A stretch of 64,000 nucleotides of DNA. Source: Muraenolepis orangiensis (taxonomy: Eukaryota; Chordata; Actinopteri; Gadiformes; Muraenolepididae). Made by a program: the position numbers and the translations under genes. Position 1 is the stretch's first letter. Every line of letters begins with the position of its first letter. Shown here in pieces: positions 1 to 10,138 of the stretch. Location: contig CM051020.1 of NCBI GenBank assembly GCA_027704905.1, positions 7,207,835 through 7,271,834 of the forward strand, in the 5' to 3' direction. The notes beneath the pieces are model-generated. The model did no database searches and was not told the DNA's origin. It saw only the letters and a program-made list of their open reading frames with translations.

Positions 1-755
1 TCGCAACCTTTGTGCAAGGAGTGACATGTGAGCACTTTCACATACAAGGTGTTTCAGAGGGAGGACACTATAAAGATCACAAAACACAAAAGAGGGTACA
101 CGGCAATATGGGATGATACTTAGAGACATTTCTGTTTCAATACCATCCATCCCAGGACCACTACTTACTTTTAAGTCATTCACGTCCTCCTGGTTATTCC
201 ACCGAAAGAAAATGAGCTGCTACTCAACAGTACACTATTAAAATCACCACTAAAAGATCTGGTAGAACACACAGAGGAGAACTGCTGCATTTAATGTTTC
301 AGTGACTTGGAGAAGTGTGATTGGTTCATGTTTTATCAGATCCATTAATTATAGTTTGGATTTTATTCTGAAACTATTTAGAATTTGAGTCATGAGCAAC
401 TGTTCGTGACAATAATTGGAATTGTTGTTTCTCAGTTAATTCAGAATGTAAAAGGTCAGGCATAATACATACGTGGTATCAGTTGATACCTTTCCCAATT
501 CATTAAATTAAGTCATTACTGAATGAAATTGTTGAATTTTTCTAATATTACCTGATTTTTATTAATTTAGGTGGCTGTTTAGGGAGTTACATTTTCCAAA
601 TACAGAACATAATTGCATGATCACTGAGGCCGTAAACTGACATGTAGGTGTGACACAAGTGGGCTCTCTAATTAATTGAGTAATATTTTTCTTTTCAGGA
701 AGATTCAACAATTCAATTCATGTTGAAGTCACCTACTAGTAATATCATGTTTTGT
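1..755. other. No recognisable feature
   Basis: AT-rich single-copy-looking sequence. I see no coding frame, terminal repeat or tandem array here. Confidence 0.5.
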
Positions 756-768
756 ATAAATCACCTGT

Positions 769-1158
769 GTGCACCCACTCGTGTGGGCAGGGCTCGACAA
801 ATTAACTGTTTGCCTCACCACCCTCACCAAGCGCATCTGCGCCAAGTGCCCGGCAAGGCTCACCTCAGACGGAGAGCGCACCTTGGTGTTTTTGTTGCCT
901 GGGGCGCAGACCACATCAATTGTTGCCGTTACGGTCGCAAGGAGTTGTCTCCCGTGCTGTTCCATGACCGAAGATGAAGTCTTTAAGAGAAACATGTACT
1001 TGGCACCGGCGGCCGATTTGAACGACGCTGTCGAAATCTTCGCCAGAGAAACATCTCGGCCCATGGTCAGCGCCGAAGACAGCATCGACGTTGATGGCGA
1101 CGAAGACAGAGTCTCTGACGTCGAGGAACCGCACGGCGATCATGACTCTCCGGATTGA
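769..1158 (+). pseudogene. Gag-like fragment of DIRS element
   Basis: A 129-codon open frame with a Cys/Leu-rich start (cysteines in the CLTTLTKRICAKC stretch) followed by an acidic, Asp/Glu-rich C-terminus ending in DSPD. Its position upstream of DIRS pol remnants and the spaced cysteines fit the Gag N-terminal region of fish DIRS elements. This is a family-context inference; the fragment alone is weakly diagnostic. No catalytic function is expected. Confidence 0.4.
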
Positions 1159-1384
1159 GAGTCGTCTCGCTCGTCCTCCCACACCTCCGTTGCGGAGCAG
1201 ACTTACTTCGATGAGTTAATACGAAGGGGCGGCATCCACTACGCTGCCGCCACTGCCCGGTGTTTCTTCAAACACCGTTTGAAGAAATCTTCTTGGCATC
1301 ACAATATTTGTCACGTTTCCCGCCCATCAAGCGTTACCTTACTGCAGCGACGTAAGTTTTCTCTGAAGGCTCCCGCTGAAGGAA

Positions 1385-1612
1385 ATGCCTCCACTGGGGA
1401 TGGATGCTATGGCACGCACACCGTGGCTGCGGACGCTTTTGTATGTGTTTCCTCCGTCTCAGCTGATTCACTCTCTTTTAGAGAGTCTGTTGCTCATTCT
1501 TGTAGTCTTGAGAGCCGATCAGCCGGAATCGGAACTAGCAGCGCTGTTGGTCACGGCCAAACAAGATGTGCTGTCACAAGCGCACAGTACTATTCACCAC
1601 CCGACAGATTAG
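1385..1612 (+). pseudogene. DIRS pol 3' segment (end of RNase H region)
   Basis: A 75-codon frame with LLYVFPPSQLI near its start and DVLSQAHSTIHHP near its end. Both stretches resemble the conserved linker between RNase H and recombinase in fish DIRS pol. It is followed after a stop by the recombinase block in the same frame (1616 onward), so the two belong to one former reading frame. Confidence 0.6.
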
Positions 1613-1615
1613 AGG

Positions 1616-2490
1616 TTGATTCGGCAGGACAGAGGTTTATCAGCAGGAGTTATCAATACTATTCAGGGCGCGTGCGCGTCCACATCTGCTCTTTATGCAG
1701 CAAAGTGGTGCGATCACATTCGAGAGGTCCCATCTTGCTGTGAGATCGGAAGCTTGCTGAGCTTTTTACAATCCTTGCTGGAGAAAGGTTTGGCTTTCTC
1801 CACGGTAAAGGTATATGCGGCAGCGGTGTCGGCTGGCCAATTATCACCTTACCTCGCACTTGGATCTTCTCACTGTTTTGAGTGGGCTATTCGGGGCCCC
1901 CTTTGAGCCTCTGTCTCAAGCCCCCTTGGATGCCCTGTGCTTTAAGACAGAGCTGCTACTGGCCTTGGTTTCGGCCAAGAGCGAAAGTGAGCTGGCTGCT
2001 CTGTCCATCAGCCCGAGTTGCCTGCTGCTCAATGGGGACTTCTATTTTGCGCTGCTTAGACCTAACCCTTCTTTCCTGCCAAAGAATATCGGCAGTTATT
2101 TTTGGTCGAAGGATAATGTGCTTAAGGCTTTCCATCCACCCGGTCCAGGCGTTGCCGATGTATGTGAAACGCTCGGTGGGGTTCCGGACCACACAGTAGC
2201 TGTTTGTGTGTTATAGCGACATTGCCAAGGGCTGCGCTATCTCTAAACAGCGTTTGTCTCGCTGTTTGTGTGAGAGTGTCTGCTTAGCCTACACTTGACA
2301 GGGCTTAGCGCCACCGCTGGTTGTTAGAGCTCACTCTACACGGAGCATGCCCACCTCTACAGCCTTGCTCAAGGGTGTATCTGTGGAAGACATTTGCACG
2401 GCAGAGTCATGGGCTTCCACTGGCCCCTTCCGGCTTTTACATGTTGGACATGACAAGGGGCTATATCGGCCACTCTGTGTTGGAATCAGG
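1616..2490 (+). pseudogene. DIRS tyrosine recombinase (YR) pseudogene
   Basis: The N-terminal core-binding part (STSALYAAKW, then FSTVKVYAAAVSAG) is in frame 2 at 1616-1860. The next part (LLLALVSAKSESELAALS and LRPNPSFLPK) is in frame 3 at about 1935-2110. The C-terminal catalytic part is in frame 1 from about 2200, with LFVCYSDIAKGCAISKQRLS and then RAHSTR. The H-x-x-R signature of tyrosine recombinases lies at 2332-2343. At least two frameshifts and an in-frame stop just before the HSTR segment inactivate it. The first catalytic arginine region reads SAKSESEL, apparently lacking the expected Arg, and the nucleophilic Tyr region downstream (GPFRLLHVG) has no tyrosine. It is clearly non-functional. 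Confidence 0.7.
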
Positions 2491-2659
2491 GGCTATGGTA
2501 CCTGCTCCTCGCAAAGGGCATGAATAAGGGTTTTTTCTCAGAGCTGTTACTATGCGTAACGTTGCTCCTTGCGTAAACCTATTCCCCCTTGTCACTCTGC
2601 AATGTCTCGACGGCTCGTCTGGTTAAGACGGAGCCGGAGCTACCTAAACACGCAACAAA

Positions 2660-4240
2660 GCGTAAGGGTTTTGTTGAAAAGCAAATGGAGAAGAAAAGCA
2701 TACTCTTGGTCATGGAAAGCCTAAATTAACTCGTCAAAATTAATCTATCCTTTACATGCCATGACTTCCCAATGTCTGTGATCAACTACAAAATATTCAA
2801 AATATCCTATTCAAGTACTCTTTAAAGCAATATTATATCCTTTCTGTTTGTGAATGGGTGCCTATGGGAATTATGTGGGGGGGGGGGACTAGATTAAACT
2901 GTAAGTGATGCTGGTACAGTATGGAACACATGGTTGGCTGAATAGTTGCAAGACATCAAGGTACAGGCAGTATTAAAGATCTGTTAACATCTGCTAAAAT
3001 CACAGATGCATATCGCCACTGGGCTTGTATGTTACATAGACAATATAACAATTTAGTTGTAGACTAATCGGTGTTAAATGATCTAATAAAACACTAATAT
3101 GTGTGTTTTTATGGGAATTATTATTATAATTATTATTATACTTTTTTGTCAACATTTTCAGGGGGCCGCTGCCTCCCAATCCCCGCCCTCTGGAGAGTGG
3201 GCCGGTCTGGTACAAATTCCCAAAGTCTGCTCCTGTTTGAGGGGTTACACAAAAAACAGCCTACTTTGTTAGGAGATACAGTAGGATATAATAATAATTG
3301 CGACAATGACATTAACCTTTTTAATTAGGTAATCATATGAAAGAAGGATTAATAACACATCACGTAGTTGAGAGCTCGACTCTGCCCGCATGGTGATCTG
3401 TGTCCGACACAGCAATACACAAACTTATTGTTTTTAGTTTTATATTGATTAGATAGGCCTATTGCTTAGATCTAAAAATGTTATTGATTTGTTTAAGAGA
3501 CATTTAATATATTTGGTTTGCTTTAGACAGACGGAACACACACAATTATATCCACAATAAAGAATGCAGTGTTCTTCGCTGTCCTATTTCAACAACCTTT
3601 GTTTGTAACAACGTTTGTTTTGCAAGCGAATGTCGTCAAGCTAAAGTCACAGCAGTCTATCTATCTAAACCTTCATTAACATTTTTAATTAGGCCTATAT
3701 AGTTATAGGAACAAACAATAATTAATCAAGCTGTTTTTAACTCCATACTCTGCGTGTGCATGGCAATGTGTCTCAGACAAGAACGCTATTATTGTAAGCA
3801 GCCATGCACCCATTTTGTTTTCTTGCAAGTCGTTGCCATAGAGTGGCATAGAGTTAAGGCATTCAGTATGCTGGCCAAAGGTGGCATGCACGAAGGCGGG
3901 ACATAAGCATTCATGTCGAAGTAATGTAAAACAATGCAACTGTAGGAAGCAAAAGTCGAATCCCGGAAATTTTTGGCGACAAACAATGTTGAGGCTCAAC
4001 GTCAGACTAATGCTACAGTTTGTTTACATGCAAGCTAGCTTCGGTAGCTTTGTGGTCACTGAATAGTTGCTCATTACCATCGTCCAACGCACGCCAATTA
4101 TTCAGATCTTCAACTTTATCCATCAGGTAAGAGTTATCTGTTTTGTCTAAGTTGTTACAATGCTGTTATAATGCTGTTATGATTGGGTTTTCATCAGGCC
4201 TTGATCCATGTTGCTGACTTGTCGTGGGAGTGGCCAAACA
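2660..4240. other. No recognisable feature
   Basis: AT-rich sequence with short ATT runs near 3,120 and a G-run at 2,877-2,887. No coding frame, terminal repeats or long tandem arrays are seen. Confidence 0.4.
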
Positions 4241-4329
4241 TATAAATAATCTGTCCCTTTTGCCAAATACAGTTGAGCAACTTTTAAGTTATTTAGAGCC
4301 ACAGGATTGTTCGACGTGACTACCTACTT

Positions 4330-4478
4330 GTTAGAAATGAAATGCACTTTTGACTTCTGGTGACGAGTTGTTCTCTTACCTTCCTTTGTTGAAACACTAT
4401 GTAAGTCGCTTTGGATAAAAGCGTCTGCTAAATGACTGTAATGTAATGTAATGTAATGTAATGTAATGTAATGTAATC
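4330..4478 (+). repeat. L2-type LINE/SINE 3' tail with (TGTAA)n
   Basis: The segment ends in the fish L2-type tail (CTTTGGATAAAAGCGTCTG, then CTAAATGAC) followed by (TGTAA)n at 4437-4477. About 100 bp upstream of the tail is shared with 41,360-41,470, so both belong to one family. A second, degraded tail (GTAAAAGTGTCTGCTAAATG) lies at 4,549-4,568. Such tails are the reverse-transcriptase recognition end of L2-clade LINEs and of the SINEs that exploit them. Confidence 0.65.
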
Positions 4479-4922
4479 ACGTTGCCTATCAGAACATTTC
4501 TGACGTGTACGTTTTCATTGTTCTCAGCCTCACCTGTAAGTCACGTTGGTAAAAGTGTCTGCTAAATGGCGATGTATCCAGAGACATTACATGAGAGACA
4601 TCAAATACATGACTAGACTTGATTTCAGAGGTTGTTTAAACCAATGACTTAAGATCTACGCTGCAGTGAGTGCATTTCGATGGCTCCCAGTTGCAGTGGC
4701 TAGAGGTAATGAATGCGAAGGTGAGCTTATACAGTGGAGCATCTCTGTTATATATTCCAAACCTGCCGAAATTTCACATTTCCTTTTCCGCTGTCAGTTC
4801 CATGAATGTATTGATGAGGGGAGGAAAAACTGAAATGTGGTTGGATATTCAAATGAATACTCCACATGTTTTTAATATTTTATCTCTGAGTTCCCGGGAT
4901 AATATTAAAATTCATGTTTATT

Positions 4923-4979
<57 letters not shown>

Positions 4980-5050
4980 CTCGCTCTCTCTCTCTCTCTC
5001 TCTCTCGCTCTCGCTCTCGCTCTCGCTCTCGCTCTCGCTCTCTCTCTCTT
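4923..5050 (+). repeat. (CT)n microsatellite with CGCT interruptions
   Basis: About 128 bp of CT dinucleotides with two blocks of TCGC-type interruptions. Downstream is a short GT run at 5,066-5,080. Confidence 0.95.
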
Positions 5051-5149
5051 TCTCATCTATTTCTCATGTGTGTGTGTGTCTCTCTCATTCAAAGGGCTTC
5101 ATTGGCACGGAAAATGTACATTTACATTGTAATGTAAAAAATAAGACAA

Positions 5150-5345
5150 CACATTTATACACCATGTCATACACACAGTGTCAGCCATGCAAGGTGACAG
5201 CCAGCTCGCCAGGAGCAGTTAGGGTTTGGGTGTCTCGCTCAGGGACACTTGGCGAGGAAGAGTGGGACCCATGCAACCTTGGTTGCCAGACAAGCCGCCC
5301 TACCTCCTGAGCTTCTGCCGCCCTTCTTGAGCTACTGCCACCCTA
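5150..5345 (-). repeat. tRNA-derived SINE remnant, minus strand
   Basis: Read on the minus strand it has an A-box-like AGCTCAGGAGGTAGGGCGGC, a decayed B-box, and then the CTAACTGCTC stretch shared with the SINE at 57,215-57,460. The tRNA-like head is partly duplicated: two GGCAG...AGCTCA starts occur near 5,305-5,345. It is a transposed, inactive copy. Confidence 0.6.
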
Positions 5346-5930
5346 GACACAGTCGGATTAATAGCACAACATGTAACACAAATGTAATCTTAAATACAAT
5401 CAAATATAAATTTGCATACAGGCCTACAGTGAAAAGGTGAGGCGATCGTATTAGCTAAAGAGGTAAAGTTGGGATAGGCTTTGAGACTGCCGCAGAGCGC
5501 TTGCAGCGGAGCCCATCAGTGATAATTATATTATATTATTATTATTGAATATTATAATTATAGTCAGCGGAAGCTGCGACCCGGACCACGTAAGCCACGC
5601 TGCTCATCATTATTTTTGGTCTATTTTGTTCTCTCTACGCTGCCCTCAGGTAAAGCAAAACTGCCATAGGTACCTACAATCAGTTTAAAACATGATTCAG
5701 TCAAATTCCCTCTGAGACTGGAGACGAGACCACGCAGCAGAGCAACCTCCTGGGTGTTTTCAAATCACACATTCAAATAAATCATTCAGATCAATGTGTG
5801 TCCATGATCGTGTAGATAACACTATCTAGTACATTAATTCAGTCATACAAAGCCATACAGTAAGTGGCTCTGTGTCGTAACCAAAAGTGACTCTCTTAGT
5901 ATCTCTCTCTCGCACTTTTCCTCTTTCCTT
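5346..5930. other. No recognisable feature
   Basis: Mixed AT-rich sequence with short ATT runs near 5,530. No coding or repeat structure is identified. Confidence 0.4.
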
Positions 5931-5931
5931 T

Positions 5932-6270
<339 letters not shown>

Positions 6271-6544
6271 TCTCTCTTCCCCCTCAGTCCCCCCCCGGAC
6301 CCTGGGAGGATTTCGTTTTTTGGTGTCTGTGAACGGCTGCTCTATAAATAGACAGACAGGTGCTCAGGGGGACGGTGGGGGAGACAAGATGAGAGAGACT
6401 TGTGAGAGGAGTGAGTTGTGTATTTTCTTCTCTGTGGTAAACGTGGCAAAATGATGGCTCCATCGAGGTGACGTATGACATATGACGCCCTATCCCCCAC
6501 CTGCTCCGAAATGACGTTTACCTGTAACTTTACCTGTAAAGATT

Positions 6545-6600
6545 TATATTTACCATGTACAATGGAACGCTTACTCCCCATTCCCTCCCGCAGTATTAAT
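6545..6600 (-). repeat. LINE 3'-tail fragment
   Basis: On the minus strand GGAATGGGGAGTAAGCGTTC matches the LINE 3' end present at about 13,017 (plus) and about 55,495 (minus). Only this short piece remains. It is followed by AT-rich TATACTA repeats to 6,720 and (AAAAT)n at 6,727-6,749. Confidence 0.5.
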
Positions 6601-6784
6601 TCCTACAATTTAACACTATATACTATACTATGTACTATACTTATTCTATACTATATATGAATACTATATGCTGTACTATATATCTACTTATACTATACAA
6701 CACTATACTATAACAATACTGTACACAATAAAAATAAAAATAAAAATAACAATACGTGACTGATGGATGATATCTACATGTGTT

Positions 6785-6990
6785 GAATTGTGCAAAAACG
6801 GGGACAGGCAAGGGGTCTGGAAACCGGGAAGTCGGATCAGCGTAGTACCGACAGGGAGTAGACAGATGCGTGGTCCGGGACGGGCGAGAAGTCTGGATAC
6901 CGGGAGGTCGATCCGCGGAGTACCCGGAATCTGGATTCCGGGACATCGGCGTAGCGATTCCGTCCAGAATGTACTAAGTACAACGTAACA
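6785..6990 (-). repeat. Truncated 3' LTR of family A copy 1
   Basis: Minus-strand sequence with CTGGACGGAATCGCTACGCC, CGACCTCCCGGTATCCAGAC and CGACTTCCCGGTTTCCAGAC matches the central part of the LTRs at 7731-8136 and 52,835-53,371. Neither terminal TGTCAC nor GTGACA is present. Confidence 0.7.
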
Positions 6991-7004
6991 TGAATGACGG
7001 GTGA

Positions 7005-7320
7005 AGCGCAACGTCGGGCAGCGCAGCATCGGGCAGCGTGGCGCTATCAGACAGGGGAGGAGCGGCGCTGTCAGACGGAGACAGCGTGACGTCAGCAGCG
7101 TCGGCAGACGGGGAAAGCGTGATGTCGTCAGGCGGGTACGACGCGACGTCGGCAGCGTCGGCAGACGGGGGGGAGCGCAACGTCGGGCTGCGCAGCGTCG
7201 GGCAGCGCAGCGTCGGGCAACGCAGCGTTGGGCAGTGCGGCGCTGTCTGACGGGGGAGGAGCGGCGCTGTCAGATGGAGGAGGTGCGGCGCTGTCAGATG
7301 GGAGAAGCGTGACGTCGGGG
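7005..7320 (-). repeat. GC-rich imperfect tandem repeats in LTR-element interior
   Basis: Short degenerate units of about 9-30 bp (minus-strand themes GACGTCGCGCTGCCCGACG and TCTGACAGCGCCGC) encode Ala/Pro/Asp/Ser-rich low-complexity peptide in several frames. The same theme (GCTGCCGACGTCGC) appears in copy 2 at about 52,085-52,200. It resembles an expanded C-terminal Gag linker rather than a folded domain. Confidence 0.65.
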
Positions 7321-7546
7321 GCCCCTCTGATGAGGGAAGCAACGGTGGTTACCAGGTCCCAGAGCTGGTCCATCATGACCTGCAGTTCTTGACCCCACCG
7401 TCCGTACTGGGAATCACCCACGGGCTTCCACTGGTCACAGACGTCGGGGGCCATCCGGGCTAACATGACCTTCCACTCCTTCTCCAGCTCCCGCAGCACT
7501 TGAATCCATGATCCGTCACGGCTCCTCAGGGGATCGATCAGGTGCA

Positions 7547-7714
7547 TCACCCATTCGAGATCGCCGGGGCTAACCGGTGATCCCTCAGCTCCAGCGTCAG
7601 TTGATCCACCAGAGCGAGGTCGCCGGGGTCCAACGGGGCTAGGTCCATGAGGCGTCTCATGGCATTGGGAGACTCCAATATTTTCCTCCACTGGTTGAGG
7701 TCGCCGGGGTCCAT
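7547..7714 (-). pseudogene. Short gag-like ORF of family A (MDP start)
   Basis: The minus-strand ATG at 7714 gives a 55-residue frame beginning MDPGDLNQWRKIL, 17 bases after the 5' LTR. It is rich in Leu/Arg helices. The stop at 7547-7549 is probably a frameshift, because the neighbouring minus-strand frame continues from about 7560 to 7128 with helical segments (WIQVLRELEKEW; ELQVMMDQLWDLVTTV) and then the low-complexity tail. An MDP start just after the LTR is shared with the element at 50,770-51,623 and is usual for fish gypsy Gag. No zinc knuckle is seen. Confidence 0.45.
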
Positions 7715-7730
7715 ATTGGTCAGGTTGTTC

Positions 7731-8136
7731 TGTCACGATGGGGATAGTTCGGTAGGACCCAGAACGCAGACCAAGCTATATAGGAGCTATACGTAAAGCT
7801 TTATTCAAAGCAAACACAACACACAACAGGGACAGGCAAGGGGTCTGGAAACCGGGAAGTCGGATCAGCGTAGTACCAACAGGGAGTAGACAGGTGCGTG
7901 GTCCGGGACGGGCGAGGAGTCTGGATACCGGGAGGTCGATCCCAGGGGTATACCCCAGGTGAGGTGATTAGCAATCAGCCACGGCAATTGCTGACAGGTG
8001 TGTGTGTGCGCCGCCAGCGCACGTGGCTTGGCCACGCCCCCTGTCAACCACCGTAACAATTGTTGACTGGTGTGTGTGTGCGCCGCCAGCGCACGTGGCT
8101 TGGCCACGCCCCCTGTCAACCACCGTAACCGTGACA
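7731..8136 (-). repeat. 5' LTR of family A copy 1
   Basis: 406 bp bounded by TGTCAC/GTGACA inverted termini. It contains a minus-strand AATAAA at about 7,800-7,806. Its upstream part holds a tandem duplication of about 77 bp (7,988-8,130), each unit carrying GGTGGTTGACAGGGGGCGTG. The leader right after the LTR (minus strand, 7,730 downward) reads GAACAACCTGACCA and leads into the MDP start codon. Confidence 0.75.
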
Positions 8137-8189
8137 GAAAGTCCAGCAAAGTATGATTGTGTTTGATAGTGTAATGAAATATTGATGAC

Positions 8190-8420
8190 AATGTTACGAG
8201 AGGGGCAGCACTCCTAGCAGTTCAGTAGGTGCACTGCCTGTGGATAAAACTGTCCTTGAACTGTAGGGGGTAAAAGCGATGGTGCCCAGGGTGGTTGTGG
8301 TCCTTAGTGAAGGAGATGGCCTTCTTCCAACATCTGGTCCTAAAGATCTCCTCAATGCATGGAAGTGCACGCCTGATGATCTTTTCCACTCGTCGGGACG
8401 CTCTCTACAGAACCCAGGTG
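8190..8420 (-). pseudogene. LINE RT C-terminal remnant
   Basis: Minus-strand translation gives ALPCIEEIFRTRCW followed by AISFTKDHNHPGHH, resembling the RT C-terminal tail of Rex1/L2-type non-LTR retrotransposons. The segment at 55,437-55,740 carries the related CAIPCIEEI. It is short and interrupted. Confidence 0.6.
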
Positions 8421-8880
8421 GTGGTGTAGTCAGGGTGTAGGGCTTGGCAAATCTGCAAACCCAAACCAACCCAAAGGTACCGGGTTCGATTCTCCATCTC
8501 AGCAGCCTTTCCTTAAGAGCAAAGATTCCCATCCCCCCCTACCGACTCATAATGAATGGCCAGTATGTGAACAGTGTGTGTGGGGGGGGGGTGTCTGTCG
8601 TCTGAAGAATGTTTGGCAGCACACACACACAAACACAGACAATCACAAGCATCTACAATCCCAACCACCGAGCGAAAAGGATATGCCGCAGTGTGCTGCT
8701 CTTTCCATTCCACTCTCCCACCGTCTGTGCTCCTGTTCTACCCACAAGGAGCAATTAGGTTTGTTTATCTGCGGGGCCCTTCTAGGGCTCGGCTCCAGGT
8801 CCCCACGGCGTTCGTCCTCCGAGAAGACTGCAGTCATCTTTCATAATTTCAATAAACAACACGGGGCAGAATTATGGCCT
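8421..8880. other. No recognised feature
   Basis: Contains a short G-run and a CACACA run (8,580-8,640) and unassigned sequence. A (GTT)n run follows at 8,885-8,906. Confidence 0.3.
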
Positions 8881-8982
8881 CAAGTTGTTGTTGTTGTTGT
8901 TGTTGGTTTTCTGTATTTTATTTCTCTCTTTTAGACGATTTACAGCTAACTGTGACATAATTGGTTTCTTCTCCACTGTGAG

Positions 8983-9070
8983 ATGGAAGCACTGTGCTGG
9001 AGATCATTGGCGTAGAAGTCTACTCCGGTGGCCACTTCACCACGTCCAAGATGTTCGGATCCATTTCCAG
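8983..9070 (+). CDS. Possible host-gene exon (unidentified)
   Basis: An 88-bp segment preceded by AG at 8981-8982 with a pyrimidine-rich stretch (GGTTTCTTCTCCACTGTGAG) and followed by a GT donor (CAG|GTGCAA). Read from the third base it is open and protein-like: residues GSTVLEIIGVEVYSGGHFTT and then SKMFGSIS. One nucleotide of the first codon would come from an upstream exon and two bases are left at the end. Against it, the acceptor is the weak GAG type, and a stronger acceptor (TTTCTCTCTTTTAG at 8,934) would bring in an in-frame stop. I do not recognise the protein. Confidence 0.33.
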
Positions 9071-9261
9071 GTGCAAATTTGATTTGTCTTTATTGATACA
9101 AAACAGAATCTATTAAAAAAAAAACAATTATTTTGATGGGGGATTTTTTTCAAGGGGAGCTACAAAATTAGATTTCAGCTAATTAACGCAATATTTGTAC
9201 TGTGTTTTATTCAGCCCTCTCAAACTGAAACCAAAAATGACATGAAAAAATGAATGACATT

Positions 9262-9263
<2 letters not shown>

Positions 9264-9294
<31 letters not shown>

Positions 9295-9303
9295 CTGTCT
9301 CTC
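9264..9303 (+). repeat. (CT)n microsatellite
   Basis: About 40 bp of CT dinucleotides with two interruptions. Confidence 0.9.
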
Positions 9304-9503
9304 TTAAAATGTGATTCAATTGTAGTTCCCTGCTGTTCATTTTTGATGGAAAACAGAAAAACCCAATCACACTCGGTATTGTGAACGCATTACAGCTGTG
9401 GTCGAAAAACATCAAACAATCATATTCAGCTTTTGCCGTGTAACCTTTAAGTGAGTAAGAGTTGTATGTTGATCAGATTTAAACTATTCTCAAGTAATTA
9501 CAC

Positions 9504-9552
9504 ATTATTATTATTATTATAATTATAATTATTATTATTATTATTATTATAT
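9504..9552 (+). repeat. (ATT)n microsatellite
   Basis: ATT trinucleotide run with a central AATTATAATT interruption, followed by TA-rich sequence to about 9,600. The rest of 9,090-10,138 shows no coding or mobile-element structure. Confidence 0.85.
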
Positions 9553-10138
9553 ATAAATATAATATATGTAAATATAATATAATATTGTATATATATATAT
9601 TTGTACGTAAAAAAGGTCCCTTACGTTGAGTTTGAGTCGACTTTAAACAGCTGTTCTGACAATATTACTACATATCAATGACTGAGCGAGAGAAAATGCT
9701 TCAGCAAAGATCAAGTTTCAATAAAGTTTTACACTACGATATCCTGAAAAAAAGTGTATCCATGGGGATTAGCCCTCACATTTACACGTTGGTTGGAGTT
9801 TTTTCTGCACCGTATTCAACACAATAGAACATAAGGTTTTGTTTTGTTGTCCCAGTGTTATGGTCTAATTAATTTTTATGAAACTAAGGGTATGGGGAAA
9901 AACACAACAAAACAATATACAATAAAACCCTATACAGAGAGGACACTTAAGCAGACCCCGATCTCTGGAGAAACAGACTCACCCTCTTTGTTGTACACTG
10001 AAGCACATGACTGCAAAATATTGTTTTGCAATTTTCTTATATAGGACTACATTTGCACTCTGTGTGCTTTGCCCCATTACAAATATATCATTGTATTTAT
10101 TTGTTGAGTCCCGCTACAAATATGAACTGAGGTCCACA

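Larger units (their letters stand above)
760..2650 (+). mobile_element. Decayed DIRS-like tyrosine-recombinase retrotransposon
   Basis: Three collinear plus-strand blocks resemble parts of fish DIRS retrotransposons: a Gag-like cysteine-containing piece (769-1158), the end of the pol RNase H/linker region (1385-1612), and a tyrosine recombinase (1616-2490). The recombinase block carries a clear HSTR (H-x-x-R) motif. The blocks lie in different frames with in-frame stops, and there is no room for a reverse transcriptase between the first two, so the RT region has been deleted. DIRS elements integrate with a tyrosine recombinase instead of a DDE integrase. The ends are not visible: I could not find the inverted or split repeats that normally bound such elements. 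Confidence 0.68.
6785..8136 (-). mobile_element. Non-autonomous LTR retrotransposon, family A copy 1
   Basis: Minus-strand element. It has a complete 5' LTR (7731-8136), an internal region of about 740 bp with a short gag-like ORF and a repeated GC-rich block, and a truncated 3' LTR (6785-6990). The LTR termini are TGTCAC...GTGACA, as in many fish Ty3/gypsy elements. No protease, RT or integrase frame fits inside, so it would depend on a helper element. LTR and interior sequence recur at 51,830-53,371 on the plus strand (copy 2). The 3' LTR lacks both its first ~150 bp and its last ~100 bp. Confidence 0.7.

Noticed and set aside
3703..3999. 98-codon minus-strand ORF
   Set aside because: No recognisable domain or splice context; consistent with chance in this composition.
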